Part shown: in pieces, positions 32,946 through 44,473 of the stretch | Numbering within the stretch: the stretch's first letter is position 1 | How the letters are laid out: every line of letters begins with the position of its first letter | Assembly: GCA_963576475.1 (NCBI GenBank) | Contig: OY754980.1 | Location: forward strand, 4,841,492 to 4,905,491 | Reading direction: 5' to 3' | Length of the DNA stretch: 64,000 bases | DNA from: Molanna angustata | Lineage: Eukaryota > Arthropoda > Insecta > Trichoptera > Molannidae | Notes under the pieces: model-generated | Databases searched by the model: none | What the model was told of the DNA's origin: nothing | The model's input: the letters and a program-made list of their open reading frames with translations, nothing else | Translations under genes and position numbers: made by a program

Positions 32946-33689
32946 CTATTATATCAATGTAGATTTGACAATATAGATCGTCTGACAATATGCCGTCAAT
33001 ACTTACGATGAAATTTTTTTTAATGACGTTGATATTTTCCAATTGAAGACCTTGGCAGAAAAACAACAAATGTCACAAAAAGTAAATTTTACAGGAGAGC
33101 AATAAAACTTCCTAATTTCTTAAAAAACACGTTTTTCTTTGCTTTTTTTATTTTAAAATGTTGCAAATACATTGAACTCTTAAAAAAACTTTTATTTTTG
33201 CCATAGAAAAATTGAACACATTTGATGTTTTTCTAAAAATCGTATTGGACATTTGTTGTTTTTCTAAAAGTATGATATTTTTCGCTAGAGATTTGAGGGA
33301 CTTGTGATGTTTTCTCATGTATATAAATTAGGCATCATGTAGAGAGTGGGCACTAGATAATATTAAGGCTATAAAACAGTTTGACAAAGGTCTTCAATTT
33401 CGATATAGCAAATAATATCGAAAAATGATACGAAGTAAACTAGTGCCGGTTTATTGAGTGGTAGCCTTATGTGGCAGACACCTTCATGAACTTCATTTAC
33501 TTCATTGTCCTTCCTGCCCATTCATCTCCAATCAAAATCCTCTACACATTAAATTATTTGTTTATTTAAAAATCATTTTAACAAGTATAATTACATCTGA
33601 TGTAGGTACAATATAACTTGATAAAGTAGTAAATAAAACTTATAATACTATAACTAAGTCAAAAGTTAAAAGTTTGTCATCTTTGTATA
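32946..33689. other. AT-rich intergenic
   Basis: A short duplication of tagatct/tctgacaatat occurs at 32930-32995. Nothing else was assigned. Confidence 0.3.
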
Positions 33690-34095
33690 AATATATTTAT
33701 TTTAATTTTATGGATTAGGCTGCTCTACTAGGCTATGCCTCTCCCAGAGTAGCTTTATGTAAATCAGTTCTATTATTTTTATTCGTCATAGTGTAAGCTG
33801 ATTTTTTTAGGATTCAGTGGTAGGTTGAAGTGTACGTATTAGTGTAGTGACCTTGTCAATTATGCAATTAAGGTAAAGTCAATTATGTAGTATTATTAAA
33901 TTTTCAGTTTCTTTTCTTCCTTTATTCCTTTATTAATTATCCAGTTGTTTGCTATAGCTTTTAATTTGATATGTGAGTAGGTTCTTATGGATGGAGAGTC
34001 AGTTTTAAAGAGCTTAAATAGCTTAGGCCCTATGTATGCGTAACTATCATTTCTGATTTTTTTTTTCGTGTTTGTTAATTTCTTCGATATTTTAA
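33690..34095 (-). pseudogene. LINE family LA, C-terminal end and 3' UTR
   Basis: The minus-strand frame 33896-34102 has LGLKISKKLTNTKKKIRNDS, AYIGPKLFKLFKTD and NWIINKGIKEEKK. It aligns in order with PKTNT...YYYLAPKIFNKIK...WIRNKGI of the 24202 copy. The UTR palindrome is present in altered form (tgctctactaggctatgcct). Its 5' side stops at 34095, exactly where a PIF/Harbinger-like element starts. Confidence 0.82.
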
Positions 34096-34876
34096 GGCCC
34101 AAATTATAGAATAATTCTCAAGACCGTTCTCGTTCAATAAATAAATACTTTTTCTCGTGAATGGCAATAATTTCAGCGTTGTTATGTTGATAGCAATGAG
34201 TTGTAATATATATTTATAGATATTTTGGCAATTCGTTGTCTTGGTATTCTTGTTAATCTTCGAAAGTGTAGAGAAATTTATGCATCATAATATTATGGTA
34301 CGTGATAAAATAGTGAAAATGTTGTGTATATTCGAAAGAGGAAATGAAATACTTCTTCGTTTATCTGTCATATAGCATATTATGGGAATATGTTGTGTAC
34401 CTACAGTTAATAGATCCAGAAAAGGCAGCCATTTCAAAATATGATACAACATGCATAGAATAATATTTACTGGATGTACCGGAAATTTTATGAATTCTTT
34501 CAAAATTTAATTCACATGATTAGTTTATGAATGATTGTACGTTAATTACTCCCAGAAGGTTCTAAATAAGATTCTGGATCCATTTTAGTACCGCTAACAA
34601 TGTAAACGTCAAAATAGCAATTAATGCGAAATTCGTCCGTGTCTATATACGTCTCTTTTTTGTGTAAAGCGCTGTCTCCTTTTCTCTCGTTGAGACCGTT
34701 CTCAAGACAGCAGGATAGCTGTCTCGAAGCGATTTCAACTTTTCTATACATTTCGAGACCGGTCTTGAGATCAAGCTCAGTGACTTTTGTTTCTTTAATA
34801 GTTTTAATACCATTTTGGTTGAGATCGTATTCTCAAGACCAGTCTCAAGCTGGAGAACGAATCTATAATTCGGGCC
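34096..34876. mobile_element. PIF/Harbinger-like non-autonomous DNA transposon
   Basis: Terminal inverted repeats GGCCCAAATTATAGA (left) and TCTATAATTCGGGCC (right) bound 781 bp. The trinucleotide TAA lies immediately outside both ends (34093-34095 and 34877-34879). A TWA target duplication and GGGCC-type ends fit PIF/Harbinger. The arms extend as ctcaagaccgttctcg / gaccagtctcaagctgg. No transposase frame. The interior at 34640-34800 has several partly inverted gagaccg-ttctcaag words. Confidence 0.7.
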
Positions 34877-34954
34877 TAATAGTTATTCTGCTATACGGAC
34901 TGGAGACGAATCCGAATAAGAGAACATTACAATGGGTCCAGCCGTTTTTGAATT

Positions 34955-35068
34955 AAAAATGGTGTAAGTGGAGGAGCTGTTCCGAGTAGCCCAGGACAGG
35001 GAGACATTCGCCGGAGTGATCGCCGACGTTGGGGGGACCCAACATGGCACTTAAAGAAGAAGAAGAAG
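34955..35068 (+). pseudogene. LINE tail with (AAG)n
   Basis: Encodes VEELFRVAQDRETFAGVIAD followed by VGGTQHGT and a stop, then (AAG)4. VEELFR-A-DRE-F parallels VEQLFELARDRETL at 1839-2066. It is the last 30 codons of an RT. Confidence 0.8.
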
Positions 35069-35191
35069 TAAATAACCCTACTTTGTTTAATTTATTTAGA
35101 TAATCTATTCAATCTCACTACAATAAACCTACATATATCGAGGTTAAATAGTCACATTAGTGAAAGATATAATGACATAAAATTAATATAC

Positions 35192-35303
35192 AAAAAAATG
35201 CTTGTGCTACGAAAGGTGAACAAAATCGGTCGTGGCAGGATTCGAACTCGCGACCACTGGATTACAAACCCAGCGCGCTAACCGCTCTGCCATCACCCAT
35301 CTA
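35192..35303 (-). mobile_element. SINE T, 5' half, anticodon loop TTTGTAA
   Basis: Antisense head with intact B box complement (aggattcgaactcgcgacc). The anticodon loop is TTTGTAA rather than CTAGTAA, so the nominal anticodon is TGT. The tail stops after tgcttgtgctacg at an A run, shorter than other copies. Confidence 0.88.
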
Positions 35304-35700
35304 TTATTTTCATTATTAATTTATTATAAAGTCTTGTAATGTTTTTATAAGGAGTGATGTACATAATTTTAATTAATCCTATATCTAAGATTGATTGATG
35401 AACGCAAGATTCTAACTACAATTTATTTATAATGATGAAACTACTTTGTAATATCCTCATCGGTATTACAAAGTGAAATCATCAACAATAATTAATCATA
35501 TGAGATGATTACACAGTCTTTTTAATATCATATTAGATAAGAGTTTCTGTATTAATTGTTGATAGTGATGTGCAATAACAAGTCTTGTTACATTAAAAAT
35601 TCTATCATTAATCTTCTTTGAGAAGCAATATGTGATTACAAGGGCGCATTGGACTGAGTAATGGAATTCCAAATAATAAAAAATACAGTACCTACTTATT
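35304..35700. other. AT-rich intergenic
   Basis: A partly palindromic segment with atgatgaaactactttgtaa / tattacaaagtgaaatcatc lies at 35432-35486. It may be a small hairpin element. Confidence 0.4.
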
Positions 35701-35704
35701 TCAA

Positions 35705-35812
35705 AGATTCATTCATTCATATTCTCACAGTGTATCACACGATGCGGGGTTGCCAGCGACATGCGAGCGGGTGTGCATTACATTATGAAAGGAAGCACGT
35801 ATATAAAAATAT
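35705..35812 (-). mobile_element. SINE C fragment
   Basis: Antisense: attcattcattcatattctc, then tgcggggttgccagcgaca and gtgtgcattacattatgaaa. Truncated after about 110 bp. Confidence 0.75.
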
Positions 35813-35819
35813 AAAGGTG

Positions 35820-36110
35820 CTTATCATGCAGGTATCCAACAAAAAATTTCCTCTAAACCATGGTTTTATAATAGAAACATATCTAAACGATTAATATCAT
35901 GTATTTCTAGAATGAGAATTGGCCATTGTTCAATTGCCTCCCATTTGTATAGAATTAGAGTTCTAAATAGCCCACTTTGCCAGTGTGGTGATGAGGATGA
36001 GACAATTGATCATGTATTTTTTAACTGTAAAAATAATTCCGCCTTCAAAAATATATACAAACAATTAATTAAAATCACTCACCAATCTCCACTAATTCAC
36101 GTGTAGGTAC
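35820..36110 (+). pseudogene. LINE C-terminal fragment (Cys-His, RMRIGH)
   Basis: Plus strand: SSKPWFYNR, then RLISCISRMRIGHCSIASHL, then VLNSPLCQCGDEDETIDHVF and FNC. KPWF, R-RIGH---THL, and C-CG-EDET-DHV---C form the end of R1/Jockey-type ORF2. The 64-codon open piece is 35912-36106. One frame change precedes it. Not functional. Confidence 0.85.
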
Positions 36111-37140
36111 TGTCCGTTATTTCAAAATTCCTTTCATTGAATGACATAAATCTAAAGTAATAAAGCAATCAAAATGTTAGTGTTTGTGTGTGTGTGTGTG
36201 TGTGTATGTGTGTGTGTGTGTGTTTGTCTCACGCCTTCTGAAAAACCAAGAGCATCTAAAAATCTAATTTATGTGCGAACGTGTACCTGTATACCTGATG
36301 CAGTGTCACGCTAAAAATAATGCGATAAAAATGCTGAATTTTAAAAATATTTCAATAATTATTTTTTTCATACAAAATTTTCCAAGTCGTATCTGTCAAA
36401 AAAGTGTACATTTTGCACGCAAATATCTGTTAGTTTAAAAGTTAGAAGTACGTATTTACACGAAGAAAATATATTTTCAAGTATAACTTAGCGTTTAAGT
36501 GAAAAACATGGTGAATATTTTGTATAATTATAATGTTTAACTTATTTTTAAAGTAAGCGTTTTGTACATAAACGCCGCCATTTTATTATCTTTTCATACA
36601 ATATTTCATTTTCCTACCGAATGAATATGTTATTGAAAATAATAAACCTTTGAAATAAATGTAATTATGAAATAATAAAATGAAACACAAGACATTACAG
36701 CAAGTTTTAAGACATATATTGTAAAAATGTGTTTATTATTAGTAAAGATATAGGCATAATAAAATTGCATAATTTGTAAATAATATTTGATTTTTCTGAC
36801 AATTTTCATTTTTATGGCATCGAACAAACCAATGTAGGTACCTACATATTCAAAGAAGTCTCAAACCATTTGATATTTTTAACGTATTGGAATGGTTACT
36901 ATGGTAACGGAAAGATTCTGATATTCAAATAAAATTTGTTATGAATCGAATTTATTTAGAACATTGTTGTAGGTAGGTACCTACCTAATACTATTTACTT
37001 ACAAATCAACAATATACTGATTTCCTATAGGAAAATTATTTTATTTATTTATTTATGTATGTATGAATGGATGCATGTATGCAATGTGCTCCTAAACCGT
37101 TTGTCCGATTACAATTAAACTTTGGTGAATTGTCGAGCGT
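36111..37140. other. AT-rich intergenic with a (TG)n at 36185-36226
   Basis: The microsatellite is interrupted once. No gene or repeat partner was seen otherwise. TAGGTAGGTACCTACCTA lies at 36971-36988. Confidence 0.4.
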
Positions 37141-37144
37141 GTGC

Positions 37145-38020
37145 CCGGGATGGTTTCTGGATTTAAACTTTTTTCTTATTCTTCTTCTTCTTCGTGTATT
37201 TGGTCATTTTAGCAATGAAAGCGGAATATCCTGGGAAACGAAGGTCCGACTGTCCCTCCATCTCTTCGCAGGTCTTCCAGGACGGTATTTGGATTTAAAC
37301 TTTTTTCTTCTTCTTCTTCGTCGTGTATTTGGTCATTTGACATATGAAGTTGGAGTATTCTGGGAGAAGAAGGTCCAACTGTCCTTCCATCTCTTCACAG
37401 TTCTTCCAGGACGGGTTCTGCATATAAACTTTTTTCTTCGTTTTCTTCGTCGTGTATTTGGTCATCTTACCTATGAAGATGAACTATCCTGGGAGAAGAA
37501 AGTCCAATTTTCCTTTCATCTCTTCGCAGGTTTCTGGATTTAAACTTTCTTCTTCTTTTCTTCTTCTTCTTCGTCGTGTATTTGGTCATTTTACCTATGA
37601 AGGTGGTCTAACCTGGAAGAAAGAGGTCCAATTGTCCTTCCATTTCTTTGCAGGTTTCTTCTTCTTCGTGTATTTTTGGTCATTTTACCTATGAAGCTGG
37701 AGAATCCTGAGAGAAGAAGGTCCAACTGTTCTTCCAACTCTTCGCGAGTCTTCCAAGACGGTTTTTGGATATAAACTTTTTACTTCTTCTTCTTTTTCTT
37801 CTTCATCGTGCATTTGGTCATTTTACCTATGAAGGTGGACTATCCTGGGAGAAGAAGGTCCAATTTTCCTTCCATATCTTCGCAGGTATCTGGATTTAAA
37901 CTTTTTTCTTCTTCTTCTACGTCATTTTACCTTTAACGGTGGAGTATCCTGTGAAAAGGAGGTCCTTTCATCTCTTCGCGGTTCTTCCAGGATGGTTTCT
38001 GGATTTAAACTTTTCTTAAC
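37145..38020 (-). repeat. Tandem array of LINE LC 3' ends, about 7 units
   Basis: Units of ~110-132 bp share (TTC)n, gtgtatttggtcatttta, cctatgaaggtgga, gtcctt/ccatctcttcgcagg, and ggatttaaac; unit anchors lie near 37159, 37291, 37420, 37536, 37767, 37892 and 38001. On the minus strand each unit encodes NRPGRPAKRWKDSWTFFSQD-like sequence followed by a short UTR and (AAG)n. This matches PGRPSPKRWKDSWTSSWSSQ plus (AAG)n of the LINE at 16437-17061. So the unit is a LINE 3' terminus. Plus-strand frames across it are not genes. Confidence 0.85.
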
Positions 38021-38175
38021 CGACTGAAGGGACGGGATGTAATGAAGGGAAGGGATGCACTAAAGGGCCTGAAGGGACGGGAGGTACTGAAGGGCCTGAT
38101 TGGAAGGGACGCAATGGTGGATTGAAAGGACGGGAGGTACTGAAGAGACGGGAGGTTCTGAAGGGTCTGAAGCGA
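38021..38175 (+). repeat. G-rich minisatellite (gaagggacgggaggtact)
   Basis: Degenerate repeats of ~15-18 bp. The same motif follows the LC unit at 18265-18345. Confidence 0.8.
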
Positions 38176-38189
38176 CGGTTCATGGAGTC

Positions 38190-38530
38190 TAATTCATTTT
38201 CTTCTTAATTTTATGTAGACCTTACAGTTTTTACAAAAAATATTTACTTTAGTCTTTTTCTTCTTTTTTTTTATTTAATGTAGAACTTGGGTGAATTTTA
38301 TACAAACTCTTTCCTATAGATTAATCTTCTTCTTCTTTTATGAAGACCTTTTAGTCAGTTTTTATACAATCTATTTCCAATAGTCTAATTCTTCTATTTT
38401 ATGTATTTTTTTCTTATTTTATGTAGACCATTGGGATTTTTTATACAAACTATTTTTTATAGTCTTATACCTATTCTTCTCTTTTTTATTTAGACTTTTG
38501 GGTTAGTTTTAAGTCTAATAGTCTATTGTG
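38190..38530 (+). repeat. Degenerate tandem repeat, ~70-80-bp units
   Basis: About five units with cttctt--tttatgtagacct, ttttatacaaact, and tatagtctaat. T-rich. Confidence 0.7.
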
Positions 38531-39345
38531 CAGAAATATTATTAACGATATGTACACTTGATGAAAACACATATGTAAAAACGAATGGGATGTGGGATGT
38601 AACGATGTAACCTGCACTAGAATCTTTTCAATACTTTTGTTTAATCAAATTTAAACCATTTATATCATCCTATTTTGAATAATTTTCAACACCTACATAT
38701 TTGATTTCGTTGACAATATTTAAAGAATGGGGGTTGTGGCCATTACTGAACTCTTCACAACGTTTATATTCAAATTATTTACCATAGTTTAAGTCTTCTT
38801 CTTCTTCGTTAATGTAGACTTTTGTGTCAATTTTAAGTTTATCAGTCTAATTGTGCAAAAATATAATGCACACTTGATGAAAAAATATAAAAACGAATGG
38901 GATGTGACCAACACTGGATCTTTTCAGTACATTTGTTTAATCAAATTTTAACCACATCCCAATATCCAAAATTACTAAATTTTCAATAGGTACATATTAC
39001 AATTTGTTTTCGATGACAATATTTAAAAATGGGGGTTGTGGCCAAACCAATCTCTTTACAACGTTGATGAACAGTCATATTTAAAACCATTTCGCATAGT
39101 CCATGCGTGCAGAAATTGTATATTATACTTCATTCACACTTTATAACAATATATTAAAAATAATGGGTTGTGGCCATCACTTGAACATTTTACAATCAAA
39201 TTCAATCATATTTCAAACCACTTTTCTTAGTCCGATTTTGCAAAATAATTGGGTGACAATATTATAAAAACTATTGCTTTTTCCTTCACAATTTTACATT
39301 CTTGGCCAACGGCGGGACATAAAAGCTAGTTTATAATAAAATTAA
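38531..39345 (+). repeat. Degenerate tandem units with element-E end motif
   Basis: The phrase (g)ggttgtggccaacactgaac-tctt-acaac recurs in varying form at 38723, 38901, 39043 and 39166, at uneven ~125-180-bp steps. It resembles the left-end motif of element E at 9099. Between are aatattataaaaacgaatgg-like words. This suggests an old E-derived satellite. Confidence 0.6.
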
Positions 39346-39493
39346 CTTTTCTCCTCTGACATGAAATAATTGACACATAGCACTCTTTACAGGGTGAATT
39401 GCCTTAAACTAAAAAAAAAAAAAAGCACGTGACATGCGTGTATCTCCACGCAGCAGTGCTCGTTTCATCATATAAGGATAAGTACACTAAGCG

Positions 39494-39650
39494 TCATGTT
39501 ACGAGTATTGTATCATGTTACGAGTATTGTGTCATGTTACGAGTATTGTGTCATGTTACGAGTATTGTGTCAAGTTACGAGTATTGTGTCATGTTACGAG
39601 TATTGTGTCATGTTACGAGTATTGTGTCATGTTACGAGTATTGTGCCTGT
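39494..39650 (+). repeat. 19-bp minisatellite, eight units
   Basis: Unit tgtcatgttacgagtattg, nearly identical copies from 39496 in exact 19-bp steps. Two frames stay open across it because 19 is not a multiple of 3, giving a 19-residue period. Not a gene. Confidence 0.97.
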
Positions 39651-39654
39651 TATA

Positions 39655-39995
39655 TTTTCGATTACCTGCCTCTTACTGATCACCCGAAAACGAAAATAGA
39701 TAAATATGCCTCAAAGCTATTTTTAAGATTGATAAACAATGTAGAATAATAATGTCCCTAGCGCATGTGAATAGTTTATTGCCATACGACAGATCTAACC
39801 AGAGTTTTTCTGAAATCTGCCACAGAACCTTTATAACAAATTCACTTATTTAACCAATCGTGGACTTCCACTCCGATCTGCTGATCGTACAACACTATCC
39901 ATCCCTTTACATATCACAGAATTTCTCAGCTCGTCGTTCGAAGTACAAACAGCAAGATAATGGAACAGCCAAGTCCGGATAACTTACTTTGTATT
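39655..39995 (+). pseudogene. LINE family LF C-terminal fragment
   Basis: Plus strand: LTNRGLPLRSADRTTLSIPL, then HITEFLSSSFEVQTAR and WNS. It aligns with NHGLPLRSAERNTLAI...TEFLSSSFEVQ on the minus strand of 61750-61960. The N-terminal side has stops. The first ~60 bp (attttcgattacctgcctct) resemble SINE C. Confidence 0.75.
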
Positions 39996-40019
39996 TTCAA
40001 GAAAAAAACTAAAAAGAAG

Positions 40020-40110
40020 GAATATTTATTATACTTTATGTACAATTACTTGTGTACAATGGCGAGCTTATTGCCATGAGGCAATTTCTTCCAAACAATG
40101 AAAGCATCTT
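40020..40110 (-). mobile_element. LINE family LF 3' tail
   Basis: Minus strand: ggaagaaattgcctcatggc, aataagctcgccattgtaca, then an A/T-rich end at ~40020. It carries the same tail hairpin as 61500. Confidence 0.7.
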
Positions 40111-40134
40111 GATTTATCCCTAAACACCTGATCC

Positions 40135-40300
40135 CGATTTCTTCTTCTTCTTGTCCTTTCCCAAGTTTGCTTTCTATAACGTTCTCTATAGAGTGGGGTA
40201 GGTTTTTTCCCAAGCTTGTTTCTATCATGTTCCCAATAGAGTGGGGAAGGTGACTGCGACTTTTCCTCTAATGTCCTTTCCCAACCCTTTTCTTTAATTA
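40135..40300 (-). repeat. Duplicated LINE tail with (AAG)n
   Basis: Minus strand: two to three ~55-bp units, each with ccccactctat-g-gaac, atagaaa-caa-cttggga, then (AAG)4 at 40139-40151. This repeats the theme of 37145-38020: a LINE-like 3' end turned into a short tandem. Confidence 0.55.
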
Positions 40301-41111
40301 ATATTTATTTTAGTGTTATGTTTATTTTCTTTGATTCATTATTTTTTGATGCCCATATATAATTTTGTCATACATTATTTTCTGGTAAGGTATCTATTAA
40401 TTTTATATATCACTGGCTTATTACCAGTAGGTACCTATAGCTGGTACGCAAAATGCGCAGTTCGGAATTTTCGCAATGAGAGACTAATCGATATTGATTC
40501 ATGCTACGATAGCGGAGTTCGCATATACATTGACGACTTCCAGCCCGCATTCATTCAAGATATAAAATGTTTTTTTTTTCATATTGCAGTCTTAATTCAT
40601 GTTTCCCTAGCGCATCACTCATGGGTTCCCCTCCTTAAAATGAACGCTGTTTACCCGTAAATGAAAAAGAATAAAAAAATCACCCTTGACTAATCAGGTA
40701 TCAGAAGACTTACCTGCAATATCATTGTCGGAAGGTACATAATCATATGTTTAATCATTACGTATTGGATATAAGCAAGTATATAGATACATATGATTTA
40801 ATTCATGGGAACTAATATTTATAACTCATTAATTATTATACTTGTACAGAGCGCTTGTAATAATTTATTTAATCATTCTATAAAATGTTATTTGAAAGAC
40901 ACACACCATACCTACATGTAACAAAACATGTTTCATAGATTTAATGAATATGAATAAAATATATTAGTTCTCGGTATGTAGGGCAACAGAGAAGTGACTA
41001 AGATCTCTGAAAATAATAATTGCTTATATTAGCAGTTTCCAGACAAAATGGCAACGTATGTATCTTTGACAGAATTGATTGAACGCTTTAAAATGTTCAA
41101 GAGAAAAATCT
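40301..41111. other. Intergenic; unrecognised open frame at 40313-40660
   Basis: A 115-codon frame has a hydrophobic start (MLCLFSLIHYFLMPIYNF) and a more complex second half (WYAKCAVRNFRNERLIDIDS). I know no family for it, and no transcription or splice signal is clear. Positions 40440-40640 are less AT-rich than the rest. Confidence 0.3.
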
Positions 41112-41340
41112 CAGGGGGGCAAGTCCGGTCATATGATGAAATCGTAAGGGTTTTTATGGTTACCCATATCATGGATATTTTTTTTAAGAAAAAGAATATG
41201 TCCTTGTTAAACAAGTACATATACAACTTCCTTTATTTGCTTGTGTTATAGGTGAACGAAATCTGTCGAAACAGGATTCGAACCCGAGACCACTGGATTA
41301 CTAACCCAACACGCTAACAGCTCTGCCACTGACCCATCTA
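41112..41340 (-). mobile_element. Fold-back MITE left arm followed by SINE T
   Basis: Positions 41112-41180 start CAGGGGGGCAAGTCCGGTC and run to atcatggatattt. Then SINE T (41182-41340, antisense) begins with its A-rich tail. Its head has anticodon loop TTAGTAA (ACT complement on this strand: attactaacc) and a B box, GGGTTCGAATCC. After 41340 the MITE does not resume, so the right half was lost. Confidence 0.85.
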
Positions 41341-41554
41341 CTTGTCAAATATATTATTCTGTATAAGTCTGTGTAAATTTCCATATCTTATATTTAAAAT
41401 ATTATCACAGCTACCTATAACATAGAATTATAAATAACAACTTTCTTCTTAAAATATATTGACTTATATTTACTAAGAATAAATGTTTAGTGTAATTGAA
41501 AATTACACATTACAAAATAAATTTAAACATTGTAAATATAAACATTTAGTATTA

Positions 41555-41611
41555 CGATATAAACTATTAAAGTAATATGGAATATATCATCTCACTAGAC
41601 CTAGGTCTATT
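41555..41611 (-). mobile_element. LINE family LA 3' UTR remnant
   Basis: tggaatatatcatctcacta then gacctaggtctatt is the LA UTR palindrome. A MITE begins at 41612. The expected continuation (gaggtg) follows the MITE's right end at 46955 (aggtgata). Confidence 0.55.
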
Positions 41612-41734
41612 CTGGGGGCAAGTCTGGTCCAACCGACGAAATAAAAACTCTCACGATTACCCGTATCATAGATATAATTATTATATGGAGTTCTCTAATA
41701 TCTTTTGATTTCATAGAACTCCATATTTTTATTT

Positions 41735-42545
<811 letters not shown>

Positions 42546-42566
<21 letters not shown>

Positions 42567-44012
42567 AATACTACCGAAACAATTAGACAAGAAACATGCT
42601 CGATTTTAAGAAAAAATACACCACCAAAATGCAATTTATCAAAACTAGAAATAATAGCCCTCAAAGAATTACGCAACAACAAAGATTTGATAATCCTTCC
42701 AGCTGATAAAGGCAATGCCACAGTAGTGATGAACAGTGAAGATTATAAATCGAAAATGACCGATATCCTTGAAGACCCAGCATACAAAATACATGCAAGC
42801 AACCCAATCACGTATCTTGAGAAAACCACGAAAACTAAAATAATGGAAACAAAACTTAGTGATGATATCAAAAAGTCACTTATTCCACGAGAGAAGTCGT
42901 CACGCTTTCCAAAATTATATGGTCTTCCAAAAATTCATAAGAAAGACATTCCTCTCAGACCAATTGTTAGTTCCATTGGTTCGCCGTTACAAATGCTTTC
43001 TAAATTCCTCGCGAATATGTTGCAGCCTTATGTAGAATCCGCAGACTCCTATGTCAAAAACTCAGAACATTTCATATCACTCATCACTGACTTAGAACTG
43101 GAAAGTACAGATATTCTTGTGAGTTTTGACGTTGTTTCTTTATTTACAAATATTCCAATTAACGAGACACTAGACATAATCAAAGAAACACTCAATACCA
43201 CAGACGATATTTTAAATTTATTTTATCACTGTTTAAATAACACATTTTTTTATTACAACAATAAGACATACAAACAAATAAAAGGAGCACCTATGGGTTT
43301 GTCATTGTCACCAGCAGTCGCCAACTTATTTATGACGAGGTTTGAAGAAGAAGTCTTAAAGAAAGTAATACTCAAACCAAAGAAATGGCTTAGATATGTG
43401 GATGACACATTCGTAGTATGGTCTCACGGAGAAGAAGAATTAAATAATTTTTTGAACACTATTAACAGCATTCATAAAGATATAAAGTTTACAATGGAGA
43501 AGGAAAATAACAGACAAATACCTTTCTTAGACGTTTTAGTGTTAAAAAAAGCAAACGGTAAACTGGGGCACACAGTATATAGAAAGCCCACACACACCGA
43601 TAGATACCTACACGCAACGTCCAATCATCACCCCGCACAAATATGCTCAGTCGCAAAAACACTAATAACAAGATCAAAAAGAATTGCAGACCACGAGCAT
43701 AAAAAACAAGAATTAGAATACACGAAAAATGCTCTACGTTGTAATGGTTTCTCAGACTATATAATAAACAAAGCATTAAAGAGTCCAAAAACAGTGAAAG
43801 AAAAATCCAATGAAACACCATTATCAACAGCCCGACTACCATATATCAAAGGCGTCACCGATAAAATCAGCCGTCTATTAAACAAAAATAACATACGTAC
43901 CGTTTTCAGCACAACAAATAAAATATCAACCTTTCTAAGAAACCCGAAAGACATCATTCCACTTGAAGCTCATGGAGTATATGAAATACCGTGCGGATCG
44001 TGCAATATGTAG
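42546..44012 (+). pseudogene. Penelope-type reverse transcriptase, 5'-truncated
   Basis: Open from 42546 (after a stop at 42543) to the stop at 44010-44012, 488 codons with no suitable ATG near the start, so the true N-terminus is lost at the left repeat. Motifs in order: ILPADKGNATVVM, FPKLYGLPKIHK, LRPIVSSIGSPL, motif A VSFDVVSLFTNIPI, motif B GAPMGLSLSPAVANLFM, catalytic YVDD in WLRYVDDTFVVW, IPFLDVLV, and KPTHTDRYLHATSNHHP, a Penelope hallmark. It ends in GVYEIPCGSCN, the start of the GIY-YIG domain. The enzyme would copy its RNA at a nick made by the endonuclease. The catalytic aspartates are intact. Confidence 0.95.
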
Positions 44013-44473
44013 GAAGAACCAATCGAAAAGTTGAAGCACGAATAGCGGAGCACAGAGTCGACATGAGAAACAAAAAACTTACATCCTCACTTGTACAACA
44101 CTCGCTCACAGAAGGACATACAATAGATTTTGACCATTCAAAAATAATAGCAAGTTTAAACAGTGAACCTCTCAGAATTTACAGGGAAGCTATAGAAATA
44201 TATAAGAGAAGGGATATAATGAACAATCGGGATGACGGAGTTCGTTTGCCTAGTACCTGGAAGAACATTTTATATGACAAACAATACAATAATAATATTA
44301 ATAATACCATAGCGAAAATAACCCCAAAACACAACAATAATAATATTAATGTCACATCTAAAATTAACAATAAATCACAACACAAAAATAATGATAAAAT
44401 ATTATTACCAACGAACACGACAGCAGGTGGGCGTGTCACAAGGAGCCAATCACGTCGCGCTAACAATATTTGA
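44007..44473 (+). pseudogene. GIY-YIG endonuclease part of the Penelope-like ORF
   Basis: In the +2 frame relative to the RT frame: QYVGRTNRKVEARIAEHRVD, then HSLTEGHTIDF, REAIEIYKR with the catalytic glutamate, and NNRDDGVRLPSTW, the Penelope-type end of the domain. GVY and the CxxC (PCGSC) lie in the upstream frame. So a small out-of-frame deletion between the cysteine motif and YVG separates the two. The last ~80 codons (Asn-rich) run into the terminal repeat, whose coding sense is thus the ORF end. Confidence 0.92.

Noticed and set aside
37067..37694. 158-codon frame with LPGRYLDLNFFL-like repeats, resembling a secreted repeat protein
   Set aside because: It runs antisense through a tandem array of LINE 3' ends. 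The real coding sense (GRPAKRWKDSW) is on the other strand.
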